Assembly (NCBI GenBank): GCA_903854305.1 | Contig: CAINWC010000121.1 | Span: 1 to 15,340, forward strand | DNA: 15,340 nt | Origin: an uncultured Pseudomonadota bacterium | GTDB taxonomy: Bacteria > Pseudomonadota > Gammaproteobacteria > Burkholderiales > Methylophilaceae | Reading direction: 5' to 3' | In this document: piece after piece, positions 1-8,588 of the stretch | Layout: each line of letters opens with the position of its first letter | Position numbering within the stretch: position 1 is the stretch's first letter | The notes under the pieces: generated by a model | The model's database searches: none | What the model was told of the DNA's origin: nothing | Seen by the model: only the letters and a program-made list of their open reading frames with translations | Program-made: the position numbers and the translations under genes

Positions 1-28
1 CTTACTTTGTGTTGGCTCGCTAATTTAA

Positions 29-868
29 TCAGGTGGTCAGCAAACTAATTACGCCATCTAATCCCACATAATTAAGCGCATAAGTCGCTTGCGCCTGTAC
101 AACAGGTTTTGCATGATAAGCAATGCCAATGCCGGCGGCAGTCATCATTTTAAGGTCGTTTGCACCATCGCCGATGGCAATGGTTTGTGCGGCAGTTAAA
201 CCTAGTTTGTCGCGTAATTGAATTAATTCATTGGCTTTAGTTTGTGCATCGACAATGCGTCCTAAAATATTGCCGGTGAGTTTCCCATCAATAATTTCTA
301 AGGTATTGGAAACCGCATAATCTAAGCCCAGCATCGCTTTCACGCGATCAGCAAAGAAGGTGAAGCCGCCGGAAACCAGCAGTGTTGTGATGTTGTTTTT
401 CTTGCAAGTTGCAATCAACTCGGTTGCACCTGGGTTTAGGCTGAGGCGTTCATTGAGTACGCGCATCAAGTCAGATTCTTTCAGGCCTTTCAGTAAAGCC
501 ACACGCTCGCGCAGGCTTTGTGCAAAATCCAACTCACCGAGCATCGCGCGTTCAGTAATGGCGGCGACTTGCGGTTTAATGCCGACCATATCGGCAATTT
601 CATCAATACACTCAATACTGATAAGCGTTGAGTCCATATCCATTACACATAAGCCAAATTTTTGGATGGTTTGAGCATCTTGCACATAAGTGCAATCAAT
701 ATGGTGCTCGGCACAAAAAGCTTGAATGGCGGGCTGTATGGTGGGTTGATTGGCTAAGTAATAGGCATGTTGTGCAGTTTGTACAAATTGCACGCTAGTG
801 CTACATAACTGATGTATGTGCGCTAAATGTGAATAATTAATGGCAGAACCTTGAACAACTAGACGCAT
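29..868 (-). CDS. serB: Phosphoserine phosphatase SerB
   Basis: Last step of serine biosynthesis: hydrolyses O-phosphoserine to serine in the cytosol; a Mg-dependent HAD-superfamily enzyme. Using the ATG at 868 the protein has 279 residues. HAD motif I is DMDST at 77-81 (D77 nucleophile, D79 acid/base). Motif II is SGG at 166-168 and motif III is GDGAND at 233-238. The N-terminal 70 residues are a divergent regulatory-type extension, as in long proteobacterial SerB. An in-frame ATG at 904 would add 12 residues (a hydrophobic CIIIVLP stretch), but a TATAAT box on the same strand lies at 894-899, between the two starts, so I chose 868. No strong Shine-Dalgarno precedes either start. The gene is divergent from sucC. 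Family assignment is secure; the start is an inference. Confidence 0.95.
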   Translation of the reverse strand: MRLVVQGSAINYSHLAHIHQLCSTSVQFVQTAQHAYYLANQPTIQPAIQAFCAEHHIDCTYVQDAQTIQKFGLCVMDMDSTLISIECIDEIADMVGIKPQVAAITERAMLGELDFAQSLRERVALLKGLKESDLMRVLNERLSLNPGATELIATCKKNNITTLLVSGGFTFFADRVKAMLGLDYAVSNTLEIIDGKLTGNILGRIVDAQTKANELIQLRDKLGLTAAQTIAIGDGANDLKMMTAAGIGIAYHAKPVVQAQATYALNYVGLDGVISLLTT

Positions 869-893
869 GACTGTTAATTTCGGTAAAACGATT

Positions 894-899
894 ATTATA
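894..899 (-). promoter_or_regulatory. Probable -10 box of serB
   Basis: A perfect TATAAT on the minus strand, 25 nt upstream of the ATG at 868. The -35 region is weak: 17 nt further upstream it reads TGAAGC, so the assignment rests mainly on the -10 hexamer. If correct, the leader is about 19-20 nt and the upstream ATG at 904 lies outside the transcript. Confidence 0.5.
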
Positions 900-996
900 C
901 ACATAGCGTGTTTCAGGCTTCAGCAAAGTCGATAGAAAAGTAAGCCAGTGCTAGCGCATTTAACCAAATTGCGCGAAAATGTGAATAACCTTTATC

Positions 997-1002
997 TAGA
1001 AT
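997..1002 (+). promoter_or_regulatory. Possible -10 box very close to the sucC start
   Basis: TAGAAT (5 of 6 to TATAAT) ends only 9 nt before the sucC ATG at 1012. Transcription would begin near 1009, leaving almost no leader. No purine-rich Shine-Dalgarno is visible between 985 and 1011. The -35 is poor: TTGCGC at 969-974 is 22 nt away, too far for standard spacing. An alternative reading is a promoter further upstream and SD-independent initiation. Confidence 0.3.
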
Positions 1003-1011
1003 AATATTTTT

Positions 1012-2175
1012 ATGAATTTGCACGAATATCAAGCCAAAACCTTGTTGCAAAAATACGGTATTCCTGTGCCGCGTGGGCAAGTAATCTCCGTAGCTCAACA
1101 AACGCCTGCAGTAACTTCTGAAATCGCAAGTGATGCTTGGGTGGTTAAGGCGCAAGTGCATGCTGGTGGTCGCGGTAAAGCTGGCGGCGTAAAGGTGGTT
1201 AAATCTACGGAAGAAGCACAAAACGTGGCGAGTGAGCTATTAGGCAAAACGTTGGTCACATACCAAAATGCGCCTGATGGGCAGCCGGTTAACCAAGTGT
1301 TGATTGAAGAAACGCTGCCGATTGCACGTGAGCTTTATTTGTCTATGTTGGTGGATAGAACTTTAGAACGCATCGTCGTGGTGGCTTCTAGTGCCGGCGG
1401 CATGGATATTGAGGAAATAGCACAAACAAGCCCTGAGAAAATCTTGCAAGAAGTGTGCGATCCGCTTAATGGTTTGGTGGATTTCCAAGCACGTAATTTA
1501 GCATTTAAATTAGATTTAGTCGGCGAGCAAATTGGCGCGTTTACTAAAATACTTAAAGGCCTGTATCGACTATTTAAAGAAAATGATTTGGCGCTACTCG
1601 AAATCAATCCATTAGTAGTGACCACAGACGGCAAGCTGTTTGCCTTAGATTGCAAAATGAGTGTGGATGATAACGCACTGTATCGCCAAAAAGCCTTGGC
1701 TGAACAGCGTGACTGGTCGCAAGAAGATAGTAAGGAAGCGGTCGCGCATCATGCAGGCTTAAATTACATTGCCTTAAATGGCAATATTGGCTGTATGGTG
1801 AATGGCGCTGGGCTTGCCATGGCAACCATGGATCTCATTAAACTACACGGCGGCACACCCGCTAACTTCTTGGATGTAGGCGGCGGTGCAACGGCTGAAA
1901 CCGTGACAAAAGCCTTTAAAATCATTTTGGCAGATAGCAACGTTAAAGCTATTTTGGTGAATATTTTTGGCGGAATCATGCGCTGCGACATTATTGCAGA
2001 AGGCATTATTACTGCGGTGAAGGATGTCGGTATGCTAATTCCGGTCATCGTGCGTTTAGAAGGTACCAATGTCGAATTAGGCAAAACCATGTTACAAACA
2101 AGTGGGCTGAATATTATTTCGGCTGATGGATTAACCGATGCTGCTGTGCAGGCAGTGAAAGCAGTTGCAGCATGA
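1012..2175 (+). CDS. sucC: Succinyl-CoA synthetase beta subunit SucC
   Basis: Beta (nucleotide- and succinate-binding) subunit of ADP-forming succinyl-CoA synthetase, which interconverts succinyl-CoA and succinate with nucleotide triphosphate formation in the TCA cycle. The 387 residues match the usual length, and the start MNLHEYQAK is the canonical N-terminus. The ATP-grasp domain contains [16 protein letters not shown] (44-59), EINP at 197-200 and LDCKM at 212-216, which hold Mg-nucleotide ligands. The C-terminal ligase-CoA domain has [11 protein letters not shown] (260-270), the glycine-rich GGGA (290-293) and [10 protein letters not shown] (317-326). Malate-CoA ligase (MtkA) is the close paralogue. 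The GGIMRCD segment and the overall resemblance to E. coli SucC favour SucC, but sequence alone does not settle substrate. The stop overlaps sucD in ATGA, so the two are co-translated. No sucAB genes are adjacent. Confidence 0.95.
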   Translation: MNLHEYQAKTLLQKYGIPVPRGQVISVAQQTPAVTSEIASDAWVVKAQVHAGGRGKAGGVKVVKSTEEAQNVASELLGKTLVTYQNAPDGQPVNQVLIEETLPIARELYLSMLVDRTLERIVVVASSAGGMDIEEIAQTSPEKILQEVCDPLNGLVDFQARNLAFKLDLVGEQIGAFTKILKGLYRLFKENDLALLEINPLVVTTDGKLFALDCKMSVDDNALYRQKALAEQRDWSQEDSKEAVAHHAGLNYIALNGNIGCMVNGAGLAMATMDLIKLHGGTPANFLDVGGGATAETVTKAFKIILADSNVKAILVNIFGGIMRCDIIAEGIITAVKDVGMLIPVIVRLEGTNVELGKTMLQTSGLNIISADGLTDAAVQAVKAVAA

Positions 2176-3056
2176 GTATATTAGTTAATAAGAATACCAA
2201 AGTGCTTTGCCAGGGTTTTACCGGCAAACAAGGGTCGTTTCACTCTGAACAAGCGCTTGCTTACGGTACGAAAATGGTTGGCGGCGTTACCCCAGGCAAA
2301 GGTGGATTAGTGCATTTAGGTTTGCCGGTATTCAATACTATGCGAGAAGCGGTACGCCAAACAGGTGCTAGCGCCAGTGTGATTTATGTGCCGCCGGCAT
2401 TTGCTGCGGATTCAATTTTAGAGGCTTGTGATGCCGGTGTCGACCTGATTATTTGCATTACCGAAGGTATACCTGTGCTGGATATGCTGAATGTAAAAGC
2501 GGCTTTGAAAGCCAATGGCACTCGTTTAATCGGCCCAAACTGCCCAGGCGTGATTACCCCAGATGAATGTAAGATTGGCATCATGCCAGGTAGTATTCAC
2601 CTACGCGGTAAAGTCGGCATTGTGTCGCGCTCCGGTACCCTTACTTATGAAGCCGTGCATCAAACGACAGCCTTGAAACTTGGCCAAAGTACCTGTGTTG
2701 GCATTGGCGGTGACCCGATTAAAGGTCTTAACTTTATTGAGTGCCTGCAGATGTTTGAAGCGGATGACGAAACCGAAGCCATTATTATGGTTGGTGAAAT
2801 CGGCGGTTCAGATGAAGAAGCTGCGGCAGAATATATTAAATCTAATATTACTAAGCCAGTGGCGGCATACATTGCAGGGCAAACAGCACCAGCAGGCAAG
2901 CGCATGGGCCATGCCGGCGCGATTATTTCTGGCGGTAGCGGCAAAGCCTCAGACAAGATTCGTGCTTTGGAGTTGGCTGGCGCAGTGGTGTCCAGTTCAC
3001 CTGCCGGGCTTGGTGAAGCAGTGCTGGCAGCCATCAACAGTAAAAATAATCGCTAG
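2172..3056 (+). CDS. sucD: Succinyl-CoA synthetase alpha subunit SucD
   Basis: Alpha subunit of succinyl-CoA synthetase; binds CoA and carries the phosphohistidine intermediate. The protein has 294 residues, about normal for the family. The CoA-binding Rossmann domain starts with [15 protein letters not shown] (15-29) and [10 protein letters not shown] (36-45). GPNCPG lies at 121-126. The catalytic histidine is H247 in the GHAGAII block (246-252), with the partner glutamate probably E208 in VGEIGG. The ATG overlaps the sucC stop by four bases (ATGA), and there is no strong ribosome binding site of its own, which indicates translational coupling and 1:1 subunit production. The stop is 20 nt before the ankyrin gene, which may share the transcript. 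Confidence 0.96.
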   Translation: MSILVNKNTKVLCQGFTGKQGSFHSEQALAYGTKMVGGVTPGKGGLVHLGLPVFNTMREAVRQTGASASVIYVPPAFAADSILEACDAGVDLIICITEGIPVLDMLNVKAALKANGTRLIGPNCPGVITPDECKIGIMPGSIHLRGKVGIVSRSGTLTYEAVHQTTALKLGQSTCVGIGGDPIKGLNFIECLQMFEADDETEAIIMVGEIGGSDEEAAAEYIKSNITKPVAAYIAGQTAPAGKRMGHAGAIISGGSGKASDKIRALELAGAVVSSSPAGLGEAVLAAINSKNNR

Positions 3057-3076
3057 AAAGACTCACAATCAAAAAA

Positions 3077-4030
3077 ATGCATATTTTACTCAAACGCTTT
3101 ACCGTTGTTTTTATTTCAGCATTCATTGCCATGTCGTCAGCTATGGCGACAGAAGATATCCCTTATCTGCTGACAGTCGCTGCTAAAGGGGATGTTGCCA
3201 GTGTGAATGCAATGCTGGCTAGTGGTGCAAGTGCCAATACTAAAGATGAAGACGGTGTTAGCGCTTTGATGTATGCCGCCCGCAAAGATAACGTTGATGT
3301 GGTCGCCGCATTGTTAAACAATGGTGCAGAAATCAATGCCAAAGATAATGGCGGTTGGACAGCATTGATGTTTGCTGCAAAGAAAAATAATGTAGCTACG
3401 GTGAAGCTGCTATTAGAAAAAGGCGCCGATGCAAAAGTACGTGATACTGCTGGGTGGAGTGCCTTTGGCATAGCCGCAGTCGCTGGACTTTCACAGACTG
3501 TTGATCTTTTGGTCAAATATGGCGTCGATGTAAATACTAAAAGTGACGATGGTAAAACCGTGTTGATGCATGCCGCGAAAAGCGGTGACATTGTCACTAT
3601 TAAAGTGCTGTTAGATAATAAGGCCGATTTACTTGCGCAAGATAAATTGGGTGCAACTGCATTAATGATCGCTGCTCGTGAAGGACATGCACCAGCAGTT
3701 GAGTTGTTGGCTAATCGTGGTGTTTTGATTAATCAAAAAGACCGTTCAAAATGGACCGCGCTGACATGGGCCGTAAAGAAAAGCAAATTTGAGGTAGCAA
3801 AAATACTCATTGCTGCAGGCGCTGATGTTAATAATCTAGACGCTGAGGGCACGCCTCTACTACATATAGCGGTAGATAACGGCAAGTCCGATATGGTTAA
3901 ATTGCTGTTGGAAAATAACGCGAAAGTAAAAGCTAAAGACCAGTATGGTTTAACCGCTTTGGTGTATGCGCTAAAAGGTAAGCATACCGAGATTATTCAG
4001 CTGATTAAAGATGCTGGCGGTTCATATTGA
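3077..4030 (+). CDS. Exported ankyrin-repeat protein
   Basis: A 317-residue protein with an N-terminal signal peptide: basic residues K6 and R7, a hydrophobic core 8-21, and a probable signal peptidase I site A-M-A at 22-24 with cleavage before T25. The mature part is almost entirely ankyrin repeats of 33 residues. Full repeats begin near residues 60, 93, 126, 159, 192, 225 and 258, each with the GxTALMxAAxxGxxxxVxxLLxxGADxNAKD pattern, plus degenerate capping repeats at 27-59 and 291-317. Ankyrin arrays bind proteins; the partner is not predictable, and the expected site is the periplasm. It lies 20 nt after sucD in the same direction, with only a weak GAAAG upstream. A link to succinyl-CoA metabolism is not implied. 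Family assignment is firm; function is unknown. Confidence 0.9.
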   Translation: MHILLKRFTVVFISAFIAMSSAMATEDIPYLLTVAAKGDVASVNAMLASGASANTKDEDGVSALMYAARKDNVDVVAALLNNGAEINAKDNGGWTALMFAAKKNNVATVKLLLEKGADAKVRDTAGWSAFGIAAVAGLSQTVDLLVKYGVDVNTKSDDGKTVLMHAAKSGDIVTIKVLLDNKADLLAQDKLGATALMIAAREGHAPAVELLANRGVLINQKDRSKWTALTWAVKKSKFEVAKILIAAGADVNNLDAEGTPLLHIAVDNGKSDMVKLLLENNAKVKAKDQYGLTALVYALKGKHTEIIQLIKDAGGSY

Positions 4031-4076
4031 TCCGCTCTGTTTATTTGCATTTACACCTAATCACGTGGCATGTTAA

Positions 4077-5690
4077 ATGAAAGTCGCTATTGCGCAAATA
4101 AACTGTGTGGTCGGCGACATTGCAGGTAATGTTAGTAAAATTATCGCTAGTGCAACGCAAGCAAAAGCGCAGGGCGCAACGTTATTAGTGACACCTGAAC
4201 TTTCATTATGCGGTTATCCGCCAGAAGACCTGTTGTTACGCGCAGATTTTTTGGATGCCTGTGACCTTGCATTAAACAAATTAAGCATTGCATTCACTGA
4301 TATCACCCTTATCGTAGGGCATCCACATCAGGTAGGTGAGGTTTGTTTTAATGCCGCATCAGTATTGCAGGACGGAAAAATCTTCGCTACTTATCATAAA
4401 CACGTACTGCCTAATTACAGTGTGTTTGACGAAAAGCGTTACTTCACAGAGGGTGATGAAGCGTTAGTCTTTGAGCATGAAGGCGCTAAAGTTGGCGTAC
4501 TGATTTGTGCGGATGTTTGGGAATCTGCACCGGCTTTAAAGGCCAAAGTAGCTGGCGCTGAAATTCTTATTGCGCTAAACGCCTCACCGTTTCACATGGA
4601 AAAGCAATCTACGCGCTTGGATATATTGCGTCAGCGCGTATTTGAAACTCAGTTACCTGTTATTTATACCAATATGGTGGGAGGACAGGATGAACTGGTA
4701 TTCGATGGCGCTTCTTTCGTGCTGGATGCAGAAGGTGTAATGACCCATCAGTTACCTGCTTTTGAGTCAGCGCTAGCCATAGTCGATTTCAATCAAGTAC
4801 AACCACTTTCTGGCTTAATCACACCACATTTGAGTATTGAAGCTTCTGTATACAATGCTTTAAAACTTGGGCTTGCTGATTATGTGCATAAAAATGGCTT
4901 CCCTGGCGTGGTATTAGGATTATCTGGTGGAATAGATTCAGCTTTGACGATGGCTATTGCGGTAGATGCGCTAGGCGCAAAAAATGTGTATGCAGTAATG
5001 ATGCCTTCAGAATTTACCGCAGATATCAGCGTGAATGATGCGCGTGAAATGGCTGATATGCTTGGCGTGAAGTATAGTGAAATTGCCATTGGGAAATTGT
5101 TTGAAGCGTATCTGAACACGCTTGCACCGCTGTTTGGTGATCTTGCAATGGACGCGACTGAAGAGAATCTGCAAGCACGTATTCGCGGTATGTTGCTCAT
5201 GGCCTTGTCGAATAAGTTTGGCAGTATTGTGGTCACAACCGGCAATAAAAGTGAGATGGCCGTCGGATATTGCACGCTATATGGCGATATGGCGGGTGGT
5301 TTTGCTTTACTGAAAGATGTGCCAAAAACCTTGGTTTATCAGCTGGCAAATTATCGCAATAGCCTCTCGTCCGCTATTCCACAAAGGATTATTACTCGCC
5401 CGCCATCGGCTGAGTTACGTGCCAATCAGTTAGATCAGGACAGTTTGCCGCCTTATGATGTGCTGGATGCCATTATTCAAGCATATGTCGAGGATGATCT
5501 AAGTAGTAAAGATATTATTTCCATGGGGTATGCGTCAGCGGTGGTGAATCGTGTCATTACCATGATAGACCGCAATGAGTATAAGCGCCGCCAGTCACCC
5601 GTAGGCGTGCGCATTACGCATAAGGGCTTTGGTAAAGATAGGCGCCATCCCATTACAGTGAAGCTGGATTTTGATATACACTTAAACTAA
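4077..5690 (+). CDS. nadE: Glutamine-dependent NAD+ synthetase
   Basis: Final step of NAD biosynthesis: amidates deamido-NAD (nicotinate adenine dinucleotide) with ATP, taking ammonia from glutamine. Two fused domains are visible in 537 residues. Residues 1-250 are a nitrilase-type glutaminase with the triad E41 (PELSLCGYPPED), K108 (YHKHVLPNYSVFDE) and C144 (LICADVWES). Residues about 260-537 are the synthetase, with the PP-loop SGGIDSA at 283-289, TTGNKSE at 387-393 and the KRRQSPVG(V) block around 503-511. All key residues are present, so it should use glutamine directly. It sits 46 nt after the ankyrin gene and 57 nt before glnB. The nadE-glnB pairing is common in Betaproteobacteria. No convincing Shine-Dalgarno is seen upstream of the ATG at 4077. 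Confidence 0.97.
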   Translation: MKVAIAQINCVVGDIAGNVSKIIASATQAKAQGATLLVTPELSLCGYPPEDLLLRADFLDACDLALNKLSIAFTDITLIVGHPHQVGEVCFNAASVLQDGKIFATYHKHVLPNYSVFDEKRYFTEGDEALVFEHEGAKVGVLICADVWESAPALKAKVAGAEILIALNASPFHMEKQSTRLDILRQRVFETQLPVIYTNMVGGQDELVFDGASFVLDAEGVMTHQLPAFESALAIVDFNQVQPLSGLITPHLSIEASVYNALKLGLADYVHKNGFPGVVLGLSGGIDSALTMAIAVDALGAKNVYAVMMPSEFTADISVNDAREMADMLGVKYSEIAIGKLFEAYLNTLAPLFGDLAMDATEENLQARIRGMLLMALSNKFGSIVVTTGNKSEMAVGYCTLYGDMAGGFALLKDVPKTLVYQLANYRNSLSSAIPQRIITRPPSAELRANQLDQDSLPPYDVLDAIIQAYVEDDLSSKDIISMGYASAVVNRVITMIDRNEYKRRQSPVGVRITHKGFGKDRRHPITVKLDFDIHLN

Positions 5691-5714
5691 ATTATTACCT
5701 ATAACCTCAAATAA

Positions 5715-6086
<372 letters not shown>

Positions 6087-6090
6087 GCAT

Positions 6091-6169
6091 ATCAAGCATC
6101 TACGTCGTTACAAGCACTTGCCCGTACTCATCGTACTGCCTGCGCGCTTGCGCCTAGTAGCTGCTTGAT
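6091..6169. repeat. Large imperfect palindrome between glnB and DUF486 gene
   Basis: Arms 6091-6103 (ATCAAGCATCTAC) and 6157-6169 (GTAGCTGCTTGAT) pair at 12 of 13 positions. The 53-nt interior holds a second pair, CAAGC (6111-6115) with GCTTG (6146-6150). It also holds two direct copies of CGTACT (6123-6128 and 6132-6137) and a more GC-rich stretch (6138-6154) than the flanks. No run of T follows either arm, so it is not a standard intrinsic terminator, though it may act as a 3' mRNA stabiliser or transcription attenuator. The form suggests an interspersed REP-like element, but only one copy is in this window. Confidence 0.6.
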
Positions 6170-6192
6170 TTAACTGTTACTCAAGCCTAATC

Positions 6193-6534
6193 ATGCCAAC
6201 CATCCTTAAAACTATATTTCTTCTTACCATTTCAAACGTATTCATGTCTTTCGCGTGGTACGCACATCTGAAAAACTTAAGCCAAAAACCTTGGCTTATT
6301 GCGGCGCTTATCAGCTGGGGCATTGCCTTAATGGAGTATTTATTTCAGGTGCCAGCAAATCGCTTGGGCTTTACTGTGCTGTCGCTGGCGCAGCTTAAAA
6401 TTCTGCAAGAAGTGATTACTTTGTCGGTGTTTGTGCCATTTGCCGTGCTTTACATGCACCAGCCACTGAAGCTGGATTTTTTGTGGGCAGGTTTATGTTT
6501 GATGGGTGCTGTTTATTTTATGTTCAGAACTTAG
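6193..6534 (+). CDS. DUF486 / DMT-type small membrane protein
   Basis: A 113-residue, very hydrophobic protein of the DUF486 family, related to the drug/metabolite transporter fold in half-size form. About four membrane helices can be drawn: residues 4-22, 34-52, 66-87 and 94-111. The N-terminal motif SNVFMSFAWYAHLKNL and the central LMEYLFQVPANRLG are characteristic of this family. Substrate and physiological role are unknown; half-size DMT proteins usually work as dimers. The ATG at 6193 lacks a clear ribosome binding site but gives the family-typical N-terminus. The gene follows the palindrome after glnB and converges on feoB, the two stops being only 20 nt apart with no terminator between. 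Family assignment is fairly sure; function is not. Confidence 0.85.
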   Translation: MPTILKTIFLLTISNVFMSFAWYAHLKNLSQKPWLIAALISWGIALMEYLFQVPANRLGFTVLSLAQLKILQEVITLSVFVPFAVLYMHQPLKLDFLWAGLCLMGAVYFMFRT

Positions 6535-6554
6535 CTCTTTAACACAGAAAGCCT

Positions 6555-8345
6555 TTAGTAACCCAGCCAGCGTGCACTTTGGTAGAACACAAAACTCACT
6601 ACCCATGCTAACCCTAATGACCAAGCAATTGATAACCACATAAACGCACTGCTTTTAGATTCGCTTTTAAGTGTGGCAATGGTCGATAAGCAGGGGGTAT
6701 AAATCAGCGTAAATAGCATAAAGCTCATGGCTTGCACCCAATCTATTTGGGTCGCCATGTGCGTCATTAGTGCATCACCTTGCAATCCGTAAATTACGGC
6801 AAGTGAGCCGATGACGATTTCTTTAGCAACGAAACCAAATATCAGGGCGATTGCCAATTGGCTGTTGATGCCGATTGGGTCTAATATGGGGGCAAATAAT
6901 GCGCCTAACTGTCCTGCTAAAGTCCCCGCACTGGCAGCAGGAACGTTACTTGGAAAATGCGTTAACGCCCAAACAAGCACGACGCCAATGACAATGAATT
7001 TGGTGGCGCGGACTAAAAAATGCTTCACCTCATGCCAGCCGCGCAATATGATTTGGCGTGCAGTAGGAAAGCGATACGGTGGCAATTCTAATAAGAATGG
7101 CTCAGCATTTTTATATTGGCCCTGAAAAAGTAAGGCGGTTAGAAACATGGTGGCAAAGCTCATTACATATAGCGCAAATAATATTAGTGGAGCTTGTTTT
7201 GCGCTAAATAGTGCGGTGATGATGAAGATAAATACCTGTAACCGTGCGGAGCATAGTGAGAGAGGAATTACCAACATAGTGAGTAAACGCATAGGGCGTG
7301 AGCGCATGATGCGCGTACCCATGAGTGCCGGTACGTTGCAGCCAAAGCCCATGAGCATCATTACAAACCCGCGACCATCTAAGCCCATTTTGGCCATGAG
7401 TGCATCCATGAGAAAAGCTGCGCGTGATAAATAGCCGCTATCTTCCACCATCGACATTACTAAAAAGAACAACACAATAATCGGCACAAATGCAGCGACC
7501 GTGGCGACACCGTTGTAAATGCCATCAAGCATTAATCCGCTAAACCAAGCTGGGGTTGACGCGAAGAGGGGTGTTAAAATATCCGCACGAAATAGGTTTA
7601 AAACCCAAGCTAAACCATCTTGTAATGGTTTTCCTGCTGTAAAAATAAACTGAAACAAGACAAACATAGCCGCAAAGAATATTGGCAAGCCAAACCATTT
7701 GTGCAGTAATATTTTGTCTAATTTGTCGGTCGTATTGTCTGAAAGTGTTGCTGGAATTTGTACATGATGTTGAATCAGGGCATCCATCTCCTGCTCAATT
7801 TGATTGTCTTCCTGTAAAAGCTGGCTAATCAATTGTGGGTTTGATGCAGGCTGGTTTTGGTTGATGATTGCTGTAGCGGCTTGTAATGCTTTTGGCAAGC
7901 CATCACCATATTTAGCACTCATTTGCATCACTGGTATCTGTAAGGCTTTGGCAAGATTCTCGGTATCAATTGTAATGCCTGTTTGTTTGGCTTCATCCGC
8001 CATGTTCAAGGCCAGAATAGCAGGCAGTTGCAGCTTTTTAATTTGTAAAACAAGTGAAAGTTGACGATCTATTTGTGAGCTATTTAGCAAAATAATCACT
8101 AAATCCACTGGGTTGTCGGCCAAAAAATGCCTAACTACTTGCTCGTCTTCAGAAAAGCCATGCAGATCATAAATGCCAGGTAAATCAATCAGTTCAGCAA
8201 TGTGTCCGCCGATTAATATTTTTGCGCTCATTAAATCTACGGTAATACCAGGCCAGTTGCCAACTCTGGCAGATGCGCCACTAATACGGTTAAATAAAGT
8301 TGATTTCCCTGTATTGGGCATGCCTAATAGTGCAATGCGTTTCAT
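6555..8345 (-). CDS. feoB: Ferrous iron transporter FeoB (short form)
   Basis: Inner-membrane Fe(II) uptake protein with an N-terminal G-protein domain. GTPase motifs in order: G1 GMPNTGKST (8-16), G2 region NWPGITV (30-36), G3 DLPG (54-57), G4 NMAD (114-117) and G5 SAK (143-145). A helical linker follows, then the membrane part from about 215. It has two Gate domains: the first contains EDSGYLSRAAFLMD (301-314) and GFGCNVPALMGTR (333-345), the second contains VAKEIVIGSLAVIYG (506-520) and the PCLSTIA segment (551-557). At 596 residues it is shorter than the roughly 770-residue enteric FeoB and lacks that protein's cysteine-rich C-terminus; shorter forms are known. It starts 6 nt after the feoA stop, so the two form one operon. 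No feoC-like ORF is present. Confidence 0.96.
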   Translation of the reverse strand: MKRIALLGMPNTGKSTLFNRISGASARVGNWPGITVDLMSAKILIGGHIAELIDLPGIYDLHGFSEDEQVVRHFLADNPVDLVIILLNSSQIDRQLSLVLQIKKLQLPAILALNMADEAKQTGITIDTENLAKALQIPVMQMSAKYGDGLPKALQAATAIINQNQPASNPQLISQLLQEDNQIEQEMDALIQHHVQIPATLSDNTTDKLDKILLHKWFGLPIFFAAMFVLFQFIFTAGKPLQDGLAWVLNLFRADILTPLFASTPAWFSGLMLDGIYNGVATVAAFVPIIVLFFLVMSMVEDSGYLSRAAFLMDALMAKMGLDGRGFVMMLMGFGCNVPALMGTRIMRSRPMRLLTMLVIPLSLCSARLQVFIFIITALFSAKQAPLILFALYVMSFATMFLTALLFQGQYKNAEPFLLELPPYRFPTARQIILRGWHEVKHFLVRATKFIVIGVVLVWALTHFPSNVPAASAGTLAGQLGALFAPILDPIGINSQLAIALIFGFVAKEIVIGSLAVIYGLQGDALMTHMATQIDWVQAMSFMLFTLIYTPCLSTIATLKSESKSSAFMWLSIAWSLGLAWVVSFVFYQSARWLGY

Positions 8346-8351
8346 CAGTAA

Positions 8352-8585
8352 TTAATCCGAATGCGTGTTAATTCGAATACGAGCAGCTTCTGTGCTTCGT
8401 AACATAACATCTGTAGTGCCTAAGCGTACCTGAATCGGGCCATTGAAGTTTGCGCGGCGAATGATACTTAACGGTTTTCCGACACGAAAACCTAAGGCCG
8501 ATAGACGGTGAAACAGTGACTCTTCAGCCTCTATTGCCGCAATAACGGCTGGTTGCCCGATTTTTAATTGTGATAAAAGTTGCAT
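8352..8585 (-). CDS. feoA: Ferrous iron transport accessory protein FeoA
   Basis: Small cytosolic SH3-like protein (77 residues, family-typical) that assists FeoB in Fe(II) uptake. The pattern LxxLKIGQPAVI, then ESLFHRLSALGFRVGKPLSIIRRANFNGPIQVRLGTTDVMLR, is the classic FeoA fold, with conserved glycines in the LGFRxG turn and the NGPIQVRLG strand pair. It is the first gene of the feoAB operon, six bases before feoB. No Shine-Dalgarno sequence precedes the ATG at 8585. Instead a TATAAT box lies only 3 nt upstream, suggesting a leaderless or nearly leaderless mRNA. A Fur-box-like palindrome overlaps the promoter, so repression by Fe-Fur under iron-replete conditions is likely. Confidence 0.94.
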   Translation of the reverse strand: MQLLSQLKIGQPAVIAAIEAEESLFHRLSALGFRVGKPLSIIRRANFNGPIQVRLGTTDVMLRSTEAARIRINTHSD

Positions 8586-8588
8586 TAG

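Noticed and set aside
2660..3037. Open frame of 125 codons on the minus strand within sucD
   Set aside because: Low-complexity A/S/P-rich translation typical of an antisense shadow of a coding gene; no ribosome binding site or context.
1012..3056. Calling the pair malate-CoA ligase (mtkAB) because of the methylotroph background
   Set aside because: The sequences resemble classical SucC/SucD more closely (for example [10 protein letters not shown] in the beta subunit), and no serine-cycle genes are nearby.
2680..3186. 168-codon open frame on the plus strand overlapping sucD
   Set aside because: It lies almost wholly inside sucD in another frame. It has no family features, and sucD carries all the expected catalytic motifs.
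6091..6169. tRNA or other structured RNA gene in the spacer after glnB
   Set aside because: No cloverleaf, no TTC-type T-loop and no acceptor pairing; the structure is a simple long palindrome.
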